Source of the DNA: an uncultured Porphyromonadaceae bacterium | GTDB taxonomy: Bacteria > Bacteroidota > Bacteroidia > Bacteroidales > Muribaculaceae | Length of the DNA stretch: 37,620 bases | Direction: 5' to 3' | Assembly: GCA_947178215.1 (NCBI GenBank) | Contig: CAMWXJ010000023.1 | Span: 1 to 37,620 of the forward strand | Part shown: positions 17,221-25,323 of the stretch, one piece after another | Position numbering within the stretch: the first letter of the stretch is position 1 | Layout: every line of letters begins with the position of its first letter | Position numbers and translations under genes: made by a program | Notes under the pieces: generated by a model | Told to the model about the DNA's origin: nothing | Databases searched by the model: none | The model's input: the letters and a program-made list of their open reading frames with translations, nothing else

Positions 17221-17249
17221 GCGCTCTTGTAAATTCTTACTATCTTTGC
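17218..17249 (+). promoter_or_regulatory. Promoter of nagB
   Basis: TTTG (17218-17221, inside the preceding terminator T-run), 19 bases, TATCTTTGC (17241-17249). The leader is about 37 bases. Confidence 0.8.
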
Positions 17250-17290
17250 GCAAAACATCCCCCTTAAATCAACAGTCAAGTCACAGAAAA

Positions 17291-18100
17291 ATGAGACTCA
17301 TTATCGAACCCTCCTACGACAAAGTATCGCAATGGGCAGCTGCCTACGTCGCCTCTCGCATCAATGAGGCCAATCCCACACCCGAACACCCCTTCGTTCT
17401 CGGCTGCCCCACCGGAAGCTCACCCCTCGGCATGTACAAGGAGCTTATCCGCCTCAACAAGGAGGGTAAGGTGTCGTTTAAGAATGTCGTGACATTCAAC
17501 ATGGACGAATATTGCGGCATACCCCGCGACCACGAGCAGAGCTACTACACCTTCATGTGGACCAACTTCTTCAACCAGATCGACATCAAGCCCGAGAATG
17601 TCAACATCCTCAACGGCAATGCCGAGAACCCCGAGGAAGAGTGCAACCGCTACGAAGAGAAGATAGCTTCCTACGGCGGCATCGACCTCTTCATGGGCGG
17701 CGTGGGCCCCGACGGCCACATCGCGTTCAACGAGCCCGGCTCGTCGCTCACCTCGAAGACCCGCATGAAGACCCTCACCAGCGACACCATCATAGCCAAC
17801 TCGCGTTTCTTTGACAACAACGTAGACCTCGTACCAAAGACCGCCCTCACCGTAGGCGTAGGCACCGTAATGGCCGCCAAGAGCGTGATGCTCATCGTCA
17901 ACGGCCACAACAAGGCACGCGCGCTCCGTCACGGCGTTGAAGGCGGCATCAGCCAGATGTGGACCATCTCAGCACTCCAAATGCACCCAAAGGCCATCAT
18001 CGTTGCCGACGACGCTGCTTGCGGCGAACTTAAAGTCGACACCTACCGCTACTTCCTCGACATCGAGAGCGAGAACCTTGACCCCGCCTCGATGCTCTGA
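17291..18100 (+). CDS. nagB: Glucosamine-6-phosphate deaminase
   Basis: Converts glucosamine-6-phosphate to fructose-6-phosphate and ammonia, feeding amino sugars from mucin or peptidoglycan into glycolysis. The 269-residue product matches E. coli NagB in length and numbering: TFNMDEY with D72, and the catalytic block [14 protein letters not shown] with D141, H143 and E148. The phosphate-binding loop is [12 protein letters not shown]. The open frame extends further upstream, but it would run through the promoter and terminator, so ATG 17291 (MRLIIEP) is the start. It stands alone with its own promoter and terminator; nagA is not in the window. Confidence 0.97.
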   Translation: MRLIIEPSYDKVSQWAAAYVASRINEANPTPEHPFVLGCPTGSSPLGMYKELIRLNKEGKVSFKNVVTFNMDEYCGIPRDHEQSYYTFMWTNFFNQIDIKPENVNILNGNAENPEEECNRYEEKIASYGGIDLFMGGVGPDGHIAFNEPGSSLTSKTRMKTLTSDTIIANSRFFDNNVDLVPKTALTVGVGTVMAAKSVMLIVNGHNKARALRHGVEGGISQMWTISALQMHPKAIIVADDAACGELKVDTYRYFLDIESENLDPASML

Positions 18101-18129
18101 GCATAAACTGTACGACACAGACTCGCAAG

Positions 18130-18162
18130 GAGGCCGCCCCCCGGGGAGCGGCCTCTCTTTTT
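18130..18162 (+). terminator. Terminator of nagB
   Basis: An eight-base-pair stem GAGGCCGC/GCGGCCTC with a C/G-rich loop is followed by TCTTTTT. The TTTTTG end overlaps a possible -33 box for the next gene. Confidence 0.85.
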
Positions 18163-18194
18163 GCCTGTCATTACGAAAAATTTCGTACCTTTGT
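18160..18194 (+). promoter_or_regulatory. Promoter of the small membrane protein-dxs-trkAH operon
   Basis: TTTG (18160-18163), 22 bases, TACCTTTGT (18186-18194). The ATG of the first frame is at 18200, only 7 bases after the last G of the TAnnTTTG core, implying a leaderless or near-leaderless transcript. Confidence 0.65.
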
Positions 18195-18199
18195 AGGCA

Positions 18200-18409
18200 A
18201 TGAACGGTTCAGTAAAATTCAGGGCAGCCTGCATCATCGTGTTATGGCTGGCGCTGTGCTACATTGTCATTGCTTCTCAGCCTTTTACACTGAGAGTGGC
18301 ATTTGTGGTAATAGCGTCGGGCATCATCGTGTTCGTACCTCTCTGGAAAAAGTATGTCAGAAATAAACGACAGTCACATGACAACAACGACGGCAAAGAC
18401 GGCAAGTAA
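18200..18409 (+). CDS. Small two-TM membrane protein upstream of dxs
   Basis: A 69-residue hypothetical protein. Two hydrophobic segments (about residues 9-26 and 31-48) form a hairpin, and a basic then polar tail follows (KKYVRNKRQSHDNNDGKDGK). That charge distribution puts both ends in the cytosol. It is the first frame after the operon promoter, and its ATG is at or next to the predicted transcription start. It contains no other Met codon. It ends 10 bases before the preferred dxs start (or overlaps the longer dxs frame by 56 bases). No family is recognised. The promoter might instead serve only dxs, with this frame untranslated. The clean two-helix pattern argues for a real protein. Confidence 0.6.
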   Translation: MNGSVKFRAACIIVLWLALCYIVIASQPFTLRVAFVVIASGIIVFVPLWKKYVRNKRQSHDNNDGKDGK

Positions 18410-18419
18410 CAAATACACC

Positions 18420-20369
18420 ATGCCCGCCCCACACCCCGTCGACAAAGAGCGCTACCCGTTGCTCAGTCGCGTAAGTTCGCCGGCCGACCTGCGAGCCATG
18501 TCGCTTGACGAGCTTAAAGGGCTGTGTTCCGACATACGCCGCTTCCTCATCGACGAAGTGAGCGTCAACCCCGGCCACTTCGCTTCGTCAATGGGCGCCG
18601 TGGAGCTCACCGTGGCCATACATTATGTGTTCGACACACCTTTTGACCGTGTGGTGTGGGATGTCGGCCACCAGGCCTACGGACACAAACTCATCACGGG
18701 GCGCGCACCCTATTTCTGGTCCAACCGCCGCTTCGGCGGCATAAGCGGCTTCCCCAACCCCGACGAAAGTCCCTACGACACCTTCACGGCGGGCCACGCC
18801 TCCAACTCGGTCAGCGCGGCGCTCGGCATGGCAGCCGCCGCTCATCTCAACGACGACACAGCGCCCGACGGACACAAGCGTAACGTGGTGGCTGTAATTG
18901 GCGACGCCTCGATAGGCGGCGGCCTCGCATTCGAGGGACTAAACAATGCCGCCGACAGCGCCGCCAATCTCCTCATCATACTTAACGACAACAATATGGC
19001 TATCGACCCCAACGTAGGGTCGTTAAAGTCATATCTTACCAACCTCAACACCTCGAAGAGCTACAATGCCCTGCGCTACAACGTGTATCGCGGGCTCACA
19101 CGCATGCACCTGTTCAACGAGCGCAACCGCGGACGCGTGCTGCGGTTCAACAACTCGCTCAAAAGCCTCATATCCAAAGAACAGAACATCTTCGAGGGGC
19201 TGAACATACGATATTTCGGCCCGTTTGACGGCCACGACCTCGGCCGCATAATCCGCGTGCTCACCGACATTCGCGACATCAAGGGACCACGGATCCTCCA
19301 CCTGCGCACACACAAAGGACGCGGATACGCTCCCGCCGAAAACAATCCTGCCGCCTGGCATGCCCCCGGACTGTTCAACGCCGCCACCGGCGAGAAGATA
19401 AAGGAACAGGGCGGCAACCCCAAATGGCAGGACATATTCGGCACCACACTCGTGGAAATGGCCGACACCGACAGCCGCATCACAGCCATAACGGCAGCCA
19501 TGCTCTCCGGCACTTCGGTGAGCAAAATGGCGACAGCCCACCCCGACCGCACATTCGACGTAGGCATTTCCGAGGGGCATGCCGTGACATTTGCCGGAGG
19601 CCTCGCCAAAGAGGGCCTGAGGCCCTACGTCGCTATCTACTCTACCTTCCTGCAACGCGCCTACGACCACATCATCCACGACGTGGCAATCCAGGAACTG
19701 CCCGTGACATTCTGCATCGACCGCGCCGGACTCGTAGGCGAAGACGGTGTGACCCACCACGGCATCTACGACATAGCCTATCTCCGCAACATCCCCGGAC
19801 TCACTCTCGCCGCACCACGCAACGGCGAGTGGCTGCGCCGGCTTATGCTGCTTTCAGCCTCCGAGTCGCGCAAAGGCCCCATGGCCATACGCTATCCGCG
19901 CGGCACGGCTCCCGACACCGCCATGGCACCGCTCTCCGATCTCGCTCCCGCGCTCCCAGGCAAAGGCCAACAGCTGCTTGAAGGCACCGATGTCACTGTC
20001 CTCTCCATAGGCCCGATAGCCGACGAGGTCGCCAAGGCCATCGACATTGTGGCGAAGAGAGGCATAAGCGTTGCCCACTACGACATGGTATTCATCTCAC
20101 CCATCGACGAGGAAATCATGCAGCAGGTAGCCGAAGCCGGGCGCCCGATAGTCACAGTCGAGGACGGCACGGTGGCCGGCGGCTTCGGCTCCGCCATACT
20201 CGAATGGCTTGCCGACCGCGGCTACGCCCTCCCACTCCGCCGCATAGGTATACCTCGCCGATTCATACCCCACGGCTCCATTGCCGAACTGCGCGCCATC
20301 TGCGGCATGGACGCTCCCGCCATAGCCGAAGCCATCACCGCATCTCTCAGCAAGCACGGAAATAAATGA
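18420..20369 (+). CDS. dxs: 1-deoxy-D-xylulose-5-phosphate synthase
   Basis: A thiamine-diphosphate enzyme that condenses pyruvate and glyceraldehyde-3-phosphate, the first step of the MEP isoprenoid pathway. From ATG 18420 the protein is 649 residues. It contains VWDVGHQAYGHK, the TPP/Mg motif GDASIGGGLAFEGLNNA...NDNN, the pyrimidine-domain block FDVGISEGHAVTFAGGLA and the C-terminal transketolase-like domain with VEDGTVAGGFGSA. The frame is open to ATG 18354, but the extra 22 residues are low complexity and overlap the preceding gene by 56 bases. Homology begins near SRVSSPADL, so 18420 is preferred, with 18354 or 18378 possible. It overlaps trkA by four bases (ATGA), so isoprenoid synthesis and K+ uptake genes are co-transcribed. 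Confidence 0.95.
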   Translation: MPAPHPVDKERYPLLSRVSSPADLRAMSLDELKGLCSDIRRFLIDEVSVNPGHFASSMGAVELTVAIHYVFDTPFDRVVWDVGHQAYGHKLITGRAPYFWSNRRFGGISGFPNPDESPYDTFTAGHASNSVSAALGMAAAAHLNDDTAPDGHKRNVVAVIGDASIGGGLAFEGLNNAADSAANLLIILNDNNMAIDPNVGSLKSYLTNLNTSKSYNALRYNVYRGLTRMHLFNERNRGRVLRFNNSLKSLISKEQNIFEGLNIRYFGPFDGHDLGRIIRVLTDIRDIKGPRILHLRTHKGRGYAPAENNPAAWHAPGLFNAATGEKIKEQGGNPKWQDIFGTTLVEMADTDSRITAITAAMLSGTSVSKMATAHPDRTFDVGISEGHAVTFAGGLAKEGLRPYVAIYSTFLQRAYDHIIHDVAIQELPVTFCIDRAGLVGEDGVTHHGIYDIAYLRNIPGLTLAAPRNGEWLRRLMLLSASESRKGPMAIRYPRGTAPDTAMAPLSDLAPALPGKGQQLLEGTDVTVLSIGPIADEVAKAIDIVAKRGISVAHYDMVFISPIDEEIMQQVAEAGRPIVTVEDGTVAGGFGSAILEWLADRGYALPLRRIGIPRRFIPHGSIAELRAICGMDAPAIAEAITASLSKHGNK

Positions 20370-21700
20370 AGATTCTCATAGCCGGAGCCGGCGAAGTAGG
20401 CTCGCATCTGGCCAAACTGCTCTCCCACGAACAGCAGGACGTAACAATAATCGACACTGATGCCGACCATCTCGCCGCGCTCGATTCCAATTACAATCTG
20501 CTCACGGTTCGCGGAAAGCCCACAGCGTTTTCAGCTATCCATGACGCCGGCGCCTCCGACTGCGACCTCTTCATCGCTGTCACGCCTTTTGAGACCAACA
20601 ATATCACGGCCTGCGCGATAGCCAAGAGCTTCGGCGCCAAGCGTACGGTGGCCCGTATCGACAACTATGAATACATGATTCGCGACCACCGCGAGTTTTT
20701 CTCGCGCCAGGGCGTCAATCATCTCATTTACCCGGAATATTTCGCCGCACGCGAGATTGTGAGCAGCCTCCGCCGCTCATGGGTGCGCAACTGGCTCGAA
20801 ATACACGAGGGCCAGCTCATCGTGGTTGGCGTTAAGATACGCGACAACTCACTCATCGAGGGTAAGGCGCTTAAAGAAATAGGCCGCGACCACCGCTTTT
20901 TCCACATAAGCGCAATAAAGCGCAACCACGAGACCATTATCCCGCGAGGCAACGATATTATCCGTCAGGGCGACATAGTCTACTTCACGGCCACGTCAGA
21001 GGATATAGACGCCATACGCGCCATCTGCGGCAAAAAGAAAAGTGTGATACGCAAATGCCTTATCATGGGAGGCAGCCGCATAGCAGTGAGGCTCTACCGC
21101 CTCGCCGGCGACGCATACAAATTCAAAATTATAGAAAACGACCGCGACCGATGCGAGTGGCTCGCCGAGCGGTGTCCAAACGCCAACATAGTCCACGGCG
21201 ACGCCCGCGACATAGACCTGCTGCTCGAAGAGGGCATCACGGAAATGGATGCCTTTATCGCGCTAAGCGACAGCTCAGAAGCCAACATACTCGCCTGCGT
21301 CACCGCCAAGGAACTCGGGGTGCGCAAGACGGTGGCCGAAGTCGAGAACACACAGTTTATCTCCGAGGCCGAAAATCTCAATGTCGGCACTATCATCAAC
21401 AAAAAACTGCTCGCCTCGGCGCAGATATTCCAGATTATGCTTGAAGCCGACTCAGAGTCGCCAAAGTTCATGGCCCTCGCCGATGCCGACGTTGCCAGCA
21501 TCGAAGCGCGCCCCGGCTCAAAGATAACACGTGCAGCGGTCAAGGACCTTAAACTGAGCCACGACATGACTATCGCCGGACTTATCCGCGGCGGCAAAGG
21601 CATGCTCGTGACGGGCGACACCCGCATCGAGCCGGGCGACAACGTGGTAGTGTTCTGCCTCGCCGGCTCCATACATAAGATTGAGCGTCTTTTCACCTGA
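20366..21700 (+). CDS. trkA: Trk potassium uptake regulatory subunit TrkA
   Basis: A cytosolic peripheral protein that binds NAD(H)/nucleotides and gates the TrkH K+ channel. Its 444 residues show a duplicated RCK arrangement. The first Rossmann (TrkA-N) domain starts MKILIAGAGEVGSHLA (G7, G9, G12) and is followed by a TrkA-C domain (about 140-220, with SLIEGKALKEIG). The second Rossmann starts near KCLIMGGSRIAVRL (about 228-350), with a final TrkA-C (about 365-444, ending IEPGDNVVVFC). This is the standard two-repeat TrkA of about 450-460 residues. The ATG overlaps the dxs stop, and trkH follows after five bases, so the pair is translated from one mRNA. Confidence 0.96.
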   Translation: MKILIAGAGEVGSHLAKLLSHEQQDVTIIDTDADHLAALDSNYNLLTVRGKPTAFSAIHDAGASDCDLFIAVTPFETNNITACAIAKSFGAKRTVARIDNYEYMIRDHREFFSRQGVNHLIYPEYFAAREIVSSLRRSWVRNWLEIHEGQLIVVGVKIRDNSLIEGKALKEIGRDHRFFHISAIKRNHETIIPRGNDIIRQGDIVYFTATSEDIDAIRAICGKKKSVIRKCLIMGGSRIAVRLYRLAGDAYKFKIIENDRDRCEWLAERCPNANIVHGDARDIDLLLEEGITEMDAFIALSDSSEANILACVTAKELGVRKTVAEVENTQFISEAENLNVGTIINKKLLASAQIFQIMLEADSESPKFMALADADVASIEARPGSKITRAAVKDLKLSHDMTIAGLIRGGKGMLVTGDTRIEPGDNVVVFCLAGSIHKIERLFT

Positions 21701-21705
21701 TAGCG

Positions 21706-23196
21706 ATGAACCTTAGGCATATTCACATATCAATGCGCCGCATCAACTACGGCCAGATAGCGCGCGTGCTGAGCTGGCTCCTCATCATCGAGGCGGCGTT
21801 CATGGTGGTGCCGTTTGTCACAGCGCTTGTCACCGACGGCAAAGATATAGCGGCCTTTACCTGGAGCGGCATCATCACACTTGCGGTCGGCCTGGCAGGG
21901 ACGGTTTTCATCCGCCCGTCGCGCAACAACATGGCCAAGCGTGAGGGATTCCTCCTCACTGCGCTTGTATGGGTGGTATTCTCTATCTTTGGTATGCTGC
22001 CGTTCATCTTCTCCGAGACCGAACCTATGGGCGTCACCGACGGTTTTTTCGAGGCGATGTCGGGCTTCACCACCACAGGCGCCACGGTAATGGAATCGGT
22101 GTCGGACTCATCCCACGCAGCACTCATGTGGCGTTGCCTGATGCAGTGGATTGGCGGCATGGGTATCATCCTGTTCACGCTCGCCCTGCTGCCTATGCTC
22201 AACAGTTCGGGCGGCATGCAGATGTTCAACGCCGAAGTCACCGGTATAACCCACGACAAGATACGCCCACGAATATCGCAGACAGCCGTACGCCTGTGGG
22301 GCGTCTATATAAGCTTGTCGATAGTGCTGTTCCTGCTGCTCATCTTAGGCCCCATGACACCTTTCGAGGCGCTGTGTCACACATTCACCTCAATCTCCAC
22401 CGGCGGCTACTCCACGGCTTCGAGTTCAATAGCTTACTGGCACTCCTACTACACCGAAACGGTGCTGACGGTGTTCATGTTTCTCGGCGGTGTCAACTTT
22501 GGCCTGATATACAAGGCGTCAATGGGTCAGCCGGCCACCTTGTGGCGCAACGACGTATTCCGCTCCTATCTCTACATCATCCTCGTAGCCTATCTGCTGT
22601 TTGTCATCGCCATTGTAGCCATGGGACAGTACCACGACATCGCCTCAGTGACGATACACCCAATTTTTCAGATTGTATCAACAATAACCTCCACGGGCTA
22701 CACCGTCGAAAACTTCGAGGCATGGGGACAGTTTGTGCTCGCGCTCACGTTCATGCTCATGTTCTTCGGCGGATGCGCAGGTTCGACGAGCGGCGGCGCC
22801 AAGATTGACCGCCTGCTCTACCTGTTCAAAAACTCGCGCAACGAACTTTACCGCGTACTCCACCCCAACGAAGTCGCTACCGTGCGTATCAACGAACGCG
22901 CCGTGCCCACCTATATCGTGTCGAAGGTAATAGCTTTCCTTTGCTTCTATGTCATCATCATAGCTGTGGGAGGTATCGCACTGACAGCGTGCGGCATGCC
23001 GATTGTCGATTCATTTTTTAGCTCATTCTCGTGCCTAAGCAATATAGGCCTTGGCGCCGGCATAACCGGCTACGGCGGCGGCTACGAACTCGTACCCGAC
23101 TTCGGCAAATGGATTCTGTCGTTCCTTATGCTCGTAGGGCGTCTGGAACTATTCACCGTGCTGATTCTCTTCACACCCACTTTCTGGAGAAAATAA
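21706..23196 (+). CDS. trkH: Trk potassium uptake channel TrkH
   Basis: A K+-translocating membrane subunit of the TrkH/KtrB superfamily. Its 496 residues contain four pseudo-repeats, each with a pore loop and a filter Gly: SGFTTTGATV, TSISTGGYST, TITSTGYTVE and SCLSNIGLG. The GGCAGSTSGGAKIDR segment after the third repeat is typical. The start could be ATG 21706 (five bases after trkA) or ATG 21733 (MRRINYGQIARVLS), where family similarity begins. The last 26 bases overlap the convergent glycosyltransferase gene at 23171. Confidence 0.95.
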   Translation: MNLRHIHISMRRINYGQIARVLSWLLIIEAAFMVVPFVTALVTDGKDIAAFTWSGIITLAVGLAGTVFIRPSRNNMAKREGFLLTALVWVVFSIFGMLPFIFSETEPMGVTDGFFEAMSGFTTTGATVMESVSDSSHAALMWRCLMQWIGGMGIILFTLALLPMLNSSGGMQMFNAEVTGITHDKIRPRISQTAVRLWGVYISLSIVLFLLLILGPMTPFEALCHTFTSISTGGYSTASSSIAYWHSYYTETVLTVFMFLGGVNFGLIYKASMGQPATLWRNDVFRSYLYIILVAYLLFVIAIVAMGQYHDIASVTIHPIFQIVSTITSTGYTVENFEAWGQFVLALTFMLMFFGGCAGSTSGGAKIDRLLYLFKNSRNELYRVLHPNEVATVRINERAVPTYIVSKVIAFLCFYVIIIAVGGIALTACGMPIVDSFFSSFSCLSNIGLGAGITGYGGGYELVPDFGKWILSFLMLVGRLELFTVLILFTPTFWRK

Positions 23197-24070
23197 TCCG
23201 TATCGCGTCGGCGAAAAGTCCGCATTTCAGAGCCAGCTTAGCCATATATGCTTTTTTTTCGGCAAAATAACGGTCAAGGTCGGGCGACTTTATGCCGTAA
23301 TAGTCTGCGAGGATTGCAGTGCACCTCACAGTAGCCTTGAAATAGCTTAGTGATTTGGCCGCGCTTGCGGGATTGCTTACCGATTGCCGTCCCACCGTAT
23401 AGGCAAGCACATCGCCCGGGATATAGGCCGCGTTGCCACGTGCGAGCAGCGCGGCAGTCAGCGGCAAATCCTCGCAGCCAAAAGAGCGGTCAAATACCAC
23501 CGCCGGCCGGTCGTGCAACGCTTCCATTAGCGTGCTGCGCCGATACATCGCAGTCGAAAGATGAACAGTAAGCGGCGAGTTGTGGGCCAGAAGGGGCTCA
23601 ATCAGATTCCGGCCTTCGGTTGTCACGGCAGTGTCGCCCATTCCATATGGCTTTCGGTGAGCCACACACTCGCCGCAGGAAGTCACTTCCACCCAGTCGC
23701 CGTACACTACCACCACGTCGGGATTGGTGTCGAGACATCGCGTCTGCACCTCCATACGTCCGGTGTCGAGCCACGCGTCATCACCGGCGCAATCGGCAAT
23801 GTAGCGCCCGCGACACGCCGTAAACGCGTCACGGTAATTATCCACAACACCCTTGTTGGGAGCCTTGGGAAGAAGTCTGATTATGTCGGGATAGCTGGCG
23901 GCGTAGTCGCTGCATATCTCGCGTGTGCCGTCGGCAGAAGCATCATCGCCAATCACAATCTCGAAAGTAATATTGTCGGTCGTTTGCGACAATATGCTGT
24001 CGAGTGTCCTTGCTATGGTGTCGCGCTGGTTGCAGGTAAGCACAATCACCGACACATCCGGAGTGTTCAT
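23171..24070 (-). CDS. Family 2 glycosyltransferase
   Basis: A GT-A fold glycosyltransferase, probably adding a sugar to a surface glycan in the cytosol. The 299-residue product opens with the GT2 strand VSVIVLTCNQRDTIARTLDS. It then has EIVIGDDASADGT (nucleotide-sugar binding Asp residues) and the second acidic motif CAGDDAWLD (DXD-like). The last 60 residues resemble the accessory tail of CAZy GT2 proteins and carry no membrane segment. It overlaps the upstream glycosyltransferase gene by four bases (ATGA coupling), so the two form an operon. Its 3' end is antisense to the last 26 bases of trkH. Donor and acceptor are unknown. Confidence 0.9.
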   Translation of the reverse strand: MNTPDVSVIVLTCNQRDTIARTLDSILSQTTDNITFEIVIGDDASADGTREICSDYAASYPDIIRLLPKAPNKGVVDNYRDAFTACRGRYIADCAGDDAWLDTGRMEVQTRCLDTNPDVVVVYGDWVEVTSCGECVAHRKPYGMGDTAVTTEGRNLIEPLLAHNSPLTVHLSTAMYRRSTLMEALHDRPAVVFDRSFGCEDLPLTAALLARGNAAYIPGDVLAYTVGRQSVSNPASAAKSLSYFKATVRCTAILADYYGIKSPDLDRYFAEKKAYMAKLALKCGLFADAIRIIFSRKWV

Positions 24071-25248
24071 TCTTCAATAATTGTTTTCAGCCTTTTCGCG
24101 AAGTCGGCTCTAAGGCGGGAGGCATCAAAACGTTCTCTCACAACCTTTGCCGCGCCCTCGCACAACGCGTTGTAACGGTATCGGCTGTCGAGATACGGCA
24201 CGAGGCCGCGCACAAGCTCCTCCTTTTCGACATCGACAGGGAGCAGCAGACCCGTCTCGTCGTCGACAGCCTCGCTTACTCCGCCGGCATCGGTGGCGAT
24301 GACCGGCACGCCATACGACATAGCTTCAAGTATCGAAACCGGCAGCCCCTCGCTTGTCGACAACAGCATAAACCAGTCTATCTCATGCGTGGTGTAATAG
24401 TCCATCACGGCATGATGAGGCATCGCTCCGAGGAGATTGACAGTGAGATTGCTACGGGTACCGGCCGCAGCTCTCTGTCGGAGCGGCTCGAGCTCCGGGC
24501 CATCGCCTATGAGAGTCCACTCGACGCGCCAGTCGGGACGTGCCACGGCAAGCGCCTCAGCCATATCAAAGCACAGTCCCGGGCGCTTTCTTACCGTTGC
24601 CTGCGCCACGGTGAGAATTCTCAGCGAACAGGAACCCTCAGGTGAGTGGGCCGCCATGCGCAAGGCGGCAGGAACGCCAAGAAAAGCCGTGAATATGCGT
24701 GACGCAACTCCGGGGAAACGTTCGCGCAACGCTTCGGCGCCAGCCTCGCTTACAGCATACACGCCGTCGGAGGCGGCAATCGCCTTACCGCGACGCCGCG
24801 GCGCCTTGTCTATCAGAATATCATACCTGTGAGCCCGCGCAACGAATCTGAATCCGTGCTTGCGGCGCAGGTTTGCGAGGGCGATAGTGGGATAGTCAAG
24901 CCAGAACGATTCAACAACAGTGGAGGCCGGTGTAAGCCCGTAATGCCTTATCACGCGCTTCAAAGCGCCCTCTACCGTGGCAGCGGCAAGCAGGTAGGGC
25001 GAAACTGCCGACAGCGGATGATACAACGGGCGCAGCCACTTGTGACGCCACTCCGTGGCATCTATCACATCACGCGCCACCTCGACATTGGCCGGCATAC
25101 CCGACTTCGGCACTCCTCTATCCACCAGAGGAATCACAATCACTCGGTCAAACTCCGAAACAAGCGCCGCAATCTCCGGCGCCACAAACGCTTCTTCGGT
25201 AAGTCCGCCCAACGGAAATGCTTCGGTGATTAATATTGCTGTGGTCAT
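24067..25248 (-). CDS. Family 4 (GT-B fold) glycosyltransferase
   Basis: A retaining glycosyltransferase of the GT4/group 1 type, 393 residues. The N-terminal acceptor-side Rossmann domain begins ILITEAFPLGGLTEEAFVAPE. The C-terminal donor domain (about 205-370) includes ILTVAQATVRKRPGL, WTLIGDGPELEPLR and the E-x7-E motif in TSEGLPVSILEAMSYGVPVIATDAGG. There is no signal peptide or membrane segment. It is the first gene of a two-gene minus-strand operon with the GT2 gene, and is divergent from a second GT2 gene 75 bases away. The likely role is in a cell-surface polysaccharide or glycoprotein glycan, inferred from family and neighbours. Confidence 0.92.
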   Translation of the reverse strand: MTTAILITEAFPLGGLTEEAFVAPEIAALVSEFDRVIVIPLVDRGVPKSGMPANVEVARDVIDATEWRHKWLRPLYHPLSAVSPYLLAAATVEGALKRVIRHYGLTPASTVVESFWLDYPTIALANLRRKHGFRFVARAHRYDILIDKAPRRRGKAIAASDGVYAVSEAGAEALRERFPGVASRIFTAFLGVPAALRMAAHSPEGSCSLRILTVAQATVRKRPGLCFDMAEALAVARPDWRVEWTLIGDGPELEPLRQRAAAGTRSNLTVNLLGAMPHHAVMDYYTTHEIDWFMLLSTSEGLPVSILEAMSYGVPVIATDAGGVSEAVDDETGLLLPVDVEKEELVRGLVPYLDSRYRYNALCEGAAKVVRERFDASRLRADFAKRLKTIIEE

Positions 25249-25277
25249 TGCTGTGATAGGTGTTGTTTTTAATAGCT

Positions 25278-25286
25278 ACAAAAGTA
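25278..25286 (-). promoter_or_regulatory. Promoter of the minus-strand glycosyltransferase pair
   Basis: The minus strand reads TACTTTTGT, a -7 box, 30 bases before the GT4 ATG (25248). It lies where the -33 region of the opposing promoter is expected. Confidence 0.6.
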
Positions 25287-25308
25287 ATAATTTTCCACGA
25301 TAAATGCC

Positions 25309-25317
25309 TACCTTTGC
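25309..25317 (+). promoter_or_regulatory. Promoter of the plus-strand glycosyltransferase, abutting its ATG
   Basis: TACCTTTGC ends 6 bases before ATG 25324, so the mRNA leader would be only a few bases. No clear TTTG -33 element is seen. Confidence 0.65.
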
Positions 25318-25323
25318 GACAAG

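Noticed and set aside
19029-19760. Minus-strand open frame of 243 codons opposite dxs
   Set aside because: It lies fully within dxs, has no recognisable domain, and its Gly/Val/Cys/His-rich translation is typical of a reverse-frame shadow.
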